From contig CM043952.1 of NCBI GenBank assembly GCA_014529385.2, positions 66,723,870 to 66,787,869 on the forward strand: a stretch of DNA of 64,000 bases. The letters are read 5' to 3'. The DNA comes from Adiantum capillus-veneris. Taxonomy: Eukaryota > Streptophyta > Polypodiopsida > Polypodiales > Pteridaceae. The notes under the pieces are model-generated. The model made no database searches and was not told where the DNA came from. It saw only the letters and a program-made list of their open reading frames with translations. Both the position numbers and the translations under genes were made by a program. Numbering within the stretch: the stretch's first letter is position 1; every line of letters starts with the position of its first letter. This document shows positions 58,451 through 64,000 of this stretch, in pieces.

Positions 58451-58880
58451 GAGTGGTGAGGAGAGATAAAGGGAGTGGTGATGGGGCTAGGTAAATTTTA
58501 ATTTGATTTGTAACATGATGTTGATTTGAAGACTATGAAATATCATGAATCAAAACAGAAATGAAATACACCAAGACCTTCTCCGAATGTACAAGGCTCT
58601 CAAGAAATATTATACAATAAGCAATTAAAATCTTTGCCCACTATATTTTGGGGTTACAATTTGGTCAATTATTGCTTCTTTGACCAAGTTACCATTCTAG
58701 TACAAAAAGAAAAAGTAAGAGAGTTTTCTCTTGCAAGTGATTATTAAACTGTCTCAAAAAATAGCCATTCCACATGTTCCACATGTTGCTAACATGGTTT
58801 TTGAGAGTTCACAAACTTCAATGGAGGAAGACTAGAAAAACTAAGGATCCTTCCATGGACTAGGCGGTTTCCATCATACA
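58451..58880. other. Spacer between Helentron and the DUF3455 gene
   Basis: No coding sequence recognised. AT-rich; it would contain the 3' untranslated region and polyadenylation signals of the minus-strand gene and the 3' end of the Helentron. Confidence 0.5.
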
Positions 58881-59432
58881 TTATCTGCGTTGAACGTAGA
58901 AAGTATAGACAGCATAGTACTTGGAGGAGTGAATGGCACCCGTGCTCACTCCTTCTGTTGTAGATGGTGGTAGGCCGCGCCTAGTTAGGATACGTTGCAC
59001 GAATGTTACAGGACCAAGCGGCTCCCTACATTAAGAAACAACCTGATTGGTTAGAGAAGATTTTCAACTTGAAACCTCATAGTTTTGTAAGCACAACATT
59101 TGCCATGTTTGTAGGAAGGTTATTTGTTGACAAAGCATGTGGAGTGGTGGCTACTTCACACTCTCCTTAGAATGATAAGTTGATTTATTGATGTTAACAT
59201 ATCGATGCCATGTGTGGACACACAACATTGCAAATGTTTTTTGTGCATACATCACCACTTGTGCTTGTGGTGACTATTATTGAGGGGAAACTATTGACTC
59301 AAAGTGGTAGTGGAGCCTAGTGATGACCATGACATAGCCACTACCATAGAAAAATTAAATCTTATAGATGTAGTGAATTGATTTGATGCATGTGTGTGTA
59401 GATACATACATGCATGCAAATGTATGTGCATG

Positions 59433-59480
<48 letters not shown>

Positions 59481-59837
59481 AGAAGAAGGAGAAGAAGAAG
59501 ATGATGATTATGATGAAAAGAAGTTTTAAACTTTGCAAGAACAATCGCCAGAGACTTCAAAGATCTAAACAACGAGTCTTGAACTCAAGACTTGTTGTAC
59601 CTGAGCAAACTAGGAGGGGGCCTCCATAGGAGATGATAATTTAATTTGATTGACAAAACATGATATGACAACATAGACTCTCACCCACGCTAACAAGCGA
59701 GGAGTAACATGCCGATTTCTAACTCCTCCTTTTAGTGGGTAATCCATAATTATTACCCTTGGGCATCACCGGCTAGGATAACCAGTCTATCACACTTGAT
59801 GAAAGGTTGCTCAGGTTTCCTTTCCTTATTTAGATGC

Positions 59838-59888
<51 letters not shown>

Positions 59889-60460
59889 GTGTAACTTAGT
59901 ACAAAGACATATGTGACGAGTTTGAACGCAAGACGTGGACGCACCGTAGAGAGAGAGAGGGAGAGATAGACTTACTCAGCATTGCCGTAATGGGAGGTAG
60001 CAGCGAGAAGGTTCCAAGTGATGGAATCGGGATCCACGGGGTGGGCAACGACGCTGTTGGCGGTGACGGCCGAGATGAGAGCGGGCAGGTGGTGCTCGTT
60101 AATGGTTTCCCACGTGGGCTGTCCGCCCAGGGCGTCAGGCTCCTCAAGGAAGAAATGGCGTCCCACTGCATCGGTCCCGGTGGGGCTATTGTAGAGCTTG
60201 GCGGTGGCGTTGGTGAGGACCCATGCCGTGCCGTTGAACTGATAGTGCTGATGTCCCTCCGCTCTGATGCCCCCGTGCAGGCTGTGTCCATCCGGCACCG
60301 CTATCTCGGCCGGTATCTCCACCCCCGACAACAGATCCAGGTTGGCCGCCCATAATGCGCCGCTAGCTGACGAGAGCAAAGAACGGGCTGCGGCCGCCCG
60401 CCCAGGCGCCATCACCACCACCGCTACTACGAGCATCCATGCTGCAAGCAGCTGCCGCAT
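58881..60460 (-). CDS. Secreted DUF3455-domain protein, two exons
   Basis: Exon 1 is 60460-59976 and exon 2 is 59025-58881 (stop TAA 58883-58881), giving 209 residues, close to the usual size of the family. The ATG at 60460 is followed by a signal peptide of about 24 residues (MRQLLAAWMLVVAVVVM, then Ala-rich cleavage site). The domain runs from about residue 47: VPDGHSLHG, HYQFNGTAWVL, the Gly-Arg-His block VGRHFF, PTWETINEHHLPA. Exon 2 supplies the C-terminal PVTFVQRI, GLPPST and YYAVYTFYVQ blocks that the family needs. The split codon (GA|G) joins in frame. DUF3455 proteins are known from non-flowering plants, fungi and bacteria; their biochemical role is unknown to me. No internal stop. 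Exon 1 is much richer in GC than the surrounding repeats. The gene looks functional. Confidence 0.88.
59432..59475. repeat. (GA)n microsatellite in the intron
   Basis: GA run followed by AGAAGAAGGAGAAG trinucleotide-type repeats. Confidence 0.95.
59832..59886. repeat. (GT)n(GA)n compound microsatellite in the intron
   Basis: About ten GT units followed by about fifteen GA units. Confidence 0.95.
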
Positions 60461-60471
60461 GTTACTTATTG

Positions 60472-60521
<50 letters not shown>

Positions 60522-60565
60522 GGGGCGGGGGGGGGAGAAGTGTGTGTGCGTGTGAGAGAGAGATC

Positions 60566-60607
<42 letters not shown>

Positions 60608-60645
60608 CTCCCTGCACTGTGTATGATTTGTACAATCAGGTCGAT
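60461..60645 (-). promoter_or_regulatory. CT-rich 5' leader of the DUF3455 gene
   Basis: On the minus strand, two long CT tracts (about 60604-60548 and 60522-60486), a short C-rich run and a (GT)n stretch end about 15 bases before the ATG. CT-rich leaders are common in plant genes. The exact transcription start is inferred from the TATA box. Confidence 0.55.
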
Positions 60646-60673
60646 CTCATTCAAAGTCAGCTCCTTCCCCACA

Positions 60674-60680
60674 TTTTATA
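60674..60680 (-). promoter_or_regulatory. TATA box of the DUF3455 gene
   Basis: TATAAAA on the minus strand, about 214 bases before the ATG, predicts a start near 60645. A W-box-like TTGACT lies upstream at 60702-60707 (minus), which on its own is weak evidence. Confidence 0.65.
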
Positions 60681-60719
60681 ACTTTCTCTCGACGTATACT
60701 CAGTCAACCAAGGCTGCTG

Positions 60720-61645
60720 ATCAACCCCATGACAGCTTACAAGGCTGCGACTCGTTCCCACCTAGGCCCCGCCTCCATATTGTCGCTCTCCTTTTTTAGC
60801 CATTTCTTATATTTCTCAGAGTCCGGACTCCGGACTCTTTTATCACCACGCTGCCGGCCGGCAACCAAACGGCAGCGTTTTGCATTTTATCCTTTCAAAA
60901 AATCAAACAACTAGCCTATTAGGCTATTATTGCATTTTCGCATTTTACACACGCTTCTTGCCTTACGGCACATTCACACGGCCAAGGTTTATTAACCCTC
61001 CTCGACTTGTATAAGCAAACACTACTCATTTGGTCTCAACTTTGGAGAAATTGGAAGAAGTCGTAATCATAGTCTTCTACCCCTTCCCTATCAAAGAACA
61101 CCTTGTAATTTCAAGTTCGTTGCAATCAATAGCAAAAGACGAATCTACTAATGAGAGGCAAGAGTTCTACCCCCCTCTGTGTGAATTTGCTTTTATTGTT
61201 GACCAAGGCAAACCCGTATGCAAATCACACTATTACTATGCAAAATCCCAATCTATGCCACATGTCTCATTCAAAGCCTTTATGCATAGCCACCTCTTGA
61301 GCAATACAATGTAGAAGTAACCCCTTTGTTGCTAATATACAATGTAGAAGCAATATGTACGAGAGGGCAGTGATGAATGTTTCTATACTAGGGTCTAAAA
61401 CCTAGATGACCAAGGGAGAAAACCTAGTCTGTAGTGAGAAGTGTTTCTATACTAGGGTCTGAAACCTACATGACTGAGGGAGTCGAAAACCTGGTGGGAA
61501 AAAAGTGTGTCTGGTAAACACACTCATTTTGAGTTGAGCACTTGGCATTTAAGTACCTGTTCATACAAGATGAGTACCTTGGGGGATAAACGAAGAGTGC
61601 CTAATGCAAGTGCCAATTACATGACATCTATATGCGTACAAGAAA
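60720..61645. other. Intergenic stretch, no recognised gene
   Basis: Upstream region of the DUF3455 gene. A plus-strand frame at 61030-61314 has no ATG at its start and no domain I recognise. ACAATGTAGAAG occurs at about 61308 and 61340, and a tandem repeat follows at 61378-61500. Confidence 0.45.
61378..61500. repeat. Two-copy tandem repeat, period about 64 bp
   Basis: TTTCTATACTAGGGTCT(A/G)AAACCTA...GGGAG...AAAACCT recurs with a 64-bp period and several substitutions. Confidence 0.8.
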
Positions 61646-61777
61646 TGTAAGACTAGCGAAACTAGTGCCTTGGAGTCCACCTCCCAACCTCCCTCTATAT
61701 AGCATGGCTCCTAGCCTTTTGCCCTAGTTGGACTCCCTTTCCACACTACCTAGCCCGGCCTTGCCCTTGTCCTGACA
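61646..61777 (-). repeat. 3' LTR of element G (132 bp)
   Basis: On the minus strand it starts TGTCAGGACAAGGGCAAGG and ends TAGTCTTACA. It contains GCTATATAGAGGGAGG, equivalent to the F LTR promoter core. It is preceded by the purine tract TTTAAGGGGGGAGTAA. AGAAA flanks it at 61641-61645. Confidence 0.85.
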
Positions 61778-61996
61778 TTACTCCCCCCTTAAAGAAGAGT
61801 TTTCGTCCTCAAAAACAAAAGTGGGAAACTTCTTCTTAAGGACACTAATGTTTTCCCAAGTGGCGCCTTCCTCAGGTCGATCTTTCCACTTGATTAAGGC
61901 TTGTTGACGTACATGATGACGCGTACATAAATCATGATAGTCAAGAATGCGTTTAGGTTCATGCGATAAGGTAGGAGGCTCAACGATGTCAACCAA
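61778..61996 (-). pseudogene. Element G chromodomain
   Basis: The minus frame has EPPTLSHEPKRILDYHDLC, ALIKWKDRPEEGATWENISV and KKFPTFVFEDENSSLRGE, a full chromodomain of about 50 residues with the conserved W-K and TWE positions, at the C-terminus of integrase. It would bind methylated histone and steer integration. A stop at 61997-61999 separates it from the rest of pol. Confidence 0.9.
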
Positions 61997-61999
61997 AAT

Positions 62000-62942
62000 C
62001 TATTGGTCAATGACATTGTCTTCCCCACGTGACCGCTTACGTAAACGGCTTACATGAAACACCGGATGAATACGAGAATGTGTAGGTAGCGATAATTTGT
62101 AGGCACAATGACCTACTCGCTTGAGTATTTTGGAAGGCCCACAATATCGTGGAGATAATTTAGGTGTTGGCCCACTTTTCAAACTTTCTGAATGCTCTGA
62201 CACACGTAAAAATACTTCCTTCCTCAAAGGTAACTTGCCGACGTTTCTTATCAACGTACTTCTTATACAGATCCTGCGCTTGTCGGACATTATGATGAGC
62301 GAGTTTCAACATATCAATGTGGTCTTGGAGAAAATCCTTAACCTGTTGGAGTTTTTCGCTTGCCAACCCCACCGTAATAGGTGACCTAGGTTAAAAACCA
62401 TACATGAGCATCAATGGACTAAATCCAGTTGTGACATGCTTAGCACTATTGTAGGCAAACTCGAGAATAGGTAAATATTCCTCCCAGTCTGATTGTTTCT
62501 TGCTTACCTATGCGCTTAGCATATCCTCTAGCACTTGGTTAACTCGTTCAGTCTGACCATCTATTTCTAGATGATCGGTTGTACTAAGGTTTAATTGTGT
62601 ACCCAATCATTTGAACTTGGGATCATGATCACTGTTGAACTTGAAATCACAATCACTGACAATGCTACTTGGCAAACCATACAACTTGTATAGGTTTTCT
62701 GCAGATAACTTGGCTAGACTTGGAGTCTTAATCGTTGATTTGGTTGGAATAAACTTACATAGTTTAGTCAATCGGTCTACGACCACCCATACCGAGTCAT
62801 GACCTCGTACAGTGGTTGGTAAACCCACAGTAAAATCCATAGAGATACTTTTCCATTTACCATTGGGAATCTCCAAAGGATGTAAGAGTCCTCCTGCTTT
62901 AAGGCGCTCTGCTTTGTTAACTTGATATTTTTGGCAATGCAC
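62000..62942 (-). pseudogene. Element G integrase
   Basis: 62942-62607: MDFTVGLPTTVRGHDSVWVV (first Asp region) and SSIVSDCDFKFNSD, where a tandem slip (CDFKFNSDHDPKFK) disturbs the second Asp motif. The catalytic Glu region is near 62530-62600 in broken frame. 62372-62160 and 62290-62000: integrase C-terminal part (LRKEVFLRVSEHS, SPRYCGPSKILKRVGHCAYK, HPVFHVSRLRKR). Confidence 0.82.
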
Positions 62943-63962
62943 AACATAATCTTCACCAAAGCCATGTAAACCTGGCCAGTAAAAATGTCATCGTACGAGA
63001 GCATAAGTCTTTCTAATACCTGGGTGCCCTGCACTAGGACTATCATGACATTCATAAAGAATTTGGCGCCGAATGTATGTGTCCGTCGGTACACAAACTC
63101 TCCCCTTATGAAGTAGGTACCCATTGTCGATGGTGAAATGCTTCCATCGCTGTAGTTTATCACTCGATAGACGAGAACTATGTGTGGAGGTTAACGCTGC
63201 ACTACCATCATTGGAGTAAGAAGGATCCCTCATTTGTACATGGCTCCACACTTTGGAATATGAGTAATCACGCTCATATTTTCCCTTTAGAGAATCCAAA
63301 AACTCACTACGAAGTTCCGTGAACAAGAGAGAATTGATCTCTGGCATATGACTTAGAGCGTCAGCCACCACATTGTATAATCCTTTACAATACTGGAGCT
63401 TGGCGTCATATTCCTGAAGAATCTTTGCCCACCTGGATTTTCGACCCTTAAAATCAGTTTGTTTTGTAAACCATTTGATGCTTTCATGGTCAAACACGAT
63501 CTCAAACTAAGTACCATACAAAGAATTCTCCATGTTTTTGAGGTAGATACTATTGCATAGAGTTCACGTTCATAAGCAGAGTAGTACTGATGTGCTGCAT
63601 CAAGCTTCTTGCTTTCAAATTAAATTGGCCGCCCGTCTTGTAGCAGGACTGCTCCAATAGCACGATCACTGGCATCCGTTTCCAAAACAAATGGTTTCAA
63701 AGGATCTACAATAGCTAGTATTGGAGCTGTAGCTAATGCATCCTTGAGCGTATCGAAACTATGCCTGTTGAGCGGGTCCCCACTGAAAAGCTTTGACTTT
63801 TCCTTTCAGTTGGTCCATCATGGGAACATCAATATTAGCATATTTTTTAATGAACCTTCGATAAAAACCTCCAAATCCTACAAAAATCTGTAACTCTTCC
63901 AAATTTTTAGGAGAAGGCCACTGCCAGATTGTATCCGCTTTGGATTGATCCATATGTAGCAC
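62943..63962 (-). pseudogene. Element G RT connection, RNase H and integrase zinc site
   Basis: 63962-63759: RT thumb and connection (QSKADTIWQWPSPKNLEELQ, VGFGGFYRRFIKKYA). RNase H follows in broken frame (about 63750-63500: [15 protein letters not shown]-like). 63497-62988: RNase H end (FDHESIKWFTKQTDFKGRKS, VVADALSHMPEINS), then the integrase zinc region (ECHDSPSAGHPGIRKTYALV). A shift near 63000-63160 separates it from the CXXC part. Confidence 0.82.
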
Positions 63963-64000
63963 ATTAGCTAAAATAACATGCCCAAGATAGTGAATTTCAT

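Larger units (their letters stand above)
59026..59975 (-). other. Intron of the DUF3455 gene (950 nt)
   Basis: The donor GTAAGT (59975-59970) follows GCTGA; the acceptor TTGTTTCTTAATGTAG ends at 59026. Both match plant consensus, and removal keeps the frame. The intron holds two long purine microsatellites (59432-59475 and 59832-59886). Confidence 0.88.
61646..64000 (-). mobile_element. Element G: 3' part of a chromovirus, same family as F
   Basis: Read on the minus strand from the window edge: RT end, RNase H, integrase, chromodomain, purine tract and 3' LTR (61777-61646). It is cut by the window end, so the 5' half and the other target duplication are not visible. Protein blocks match F closely and are less damaged. 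Stops still occur. Confidence 0.88.

Noticed and set aside
59972-60481. A 169-residue single-exon protein starting at 60481
   Set aside because: The codon at 60481 is GTG, not ATG, and the terminal TAA lies inside a splice donor; the two-exon model from the ATG at 60460 explains the family C-terminus.
59414-60626. Reading frames made of Arg-Glu or Ser-Leu repeats near 59414-59629 and 60267-60626
   Set aside because: They are translations of GA/CT microsatellites and antisense of the DUF3455 exon, with no domain.
61030-61314. Possible 94-residue protein upstream of the DUF3455 gene
   Set aside because: The frame lacks a starting ATG and matches no family I know.

Overview
This window is plant nuclear DNA made almost entirely of transposable elements, with one convincing host gene. 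The plant assignment rests on plant-type Ty1/copia and Ty3/gypsy LTR retrotransposons, initiator-tRNA-Met primer binding sites, a chromodomain integrase and a Tat-like element with a second RNase H. A large genome and a non-flowering lineage (fern or similar) are inferred from the depth of nesting, the Helentron-type rolling-circle element and a DUF3455-family gene. Nothing in the window proves the species.

Layout. 1-3023: decayed Ty1/copia on the minus strand, split by an LTR-like direct repeat. 3030-5100: intergenic repeats, with a possible SINE and an isolated primer binding site. 5109-9070: decayed, internally deleted Ty3/gypsy (element H, minus). 9087-10050: second copia fragment (minus). 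10050-13378: mostly unrecognised sequence with an LTR fragment and CT-rich repeats.

13379-58450: a Helentron-type Helitron (Rep, PIF1-like helicase, AP-endonuclease-like domain) cut into three pieces. The first gap (15153-46932) is a set of nested retrotransposons. Chromovirus F (LTRs about 150 bp, target duplication CTATT/CTGTT) contains element A, a Ty3 lineage that I recall as typical of fungi. A contains B, Tat-like with two RNase H domains (target duplication ACGG). B contains C in reverse orientation (target duplication GGTAC), partly duplicated and reduced to a solo LTR plus a truncated copy. The second gap (49759-57276) is element E, a young relative of C with target duplication CACCA and an uninterrupted 1304-codon ORF whose integrase core is deleted. 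Hand-counted LTR divergence (F about 8%, A about 6%, B and C about 1.5%, E about 0.5%) broadly follows the nesting order.

58881-60460 (minus): a two-exon gene for a secreted DUF3455-domain protein, with an in-frame GT-AG intron, a TATA box and a CT-rich 5' leader. 60700-61645: non-coding, with a 64-bp tandem repeat. 61646-64000: the 3' part of another chromovirus (G, minus) of the same family as F. Apart from the DUF3455 gene, no gene here appears to serve the host. The transposon genes are mostly broken; E carries the only long intact reading frame.
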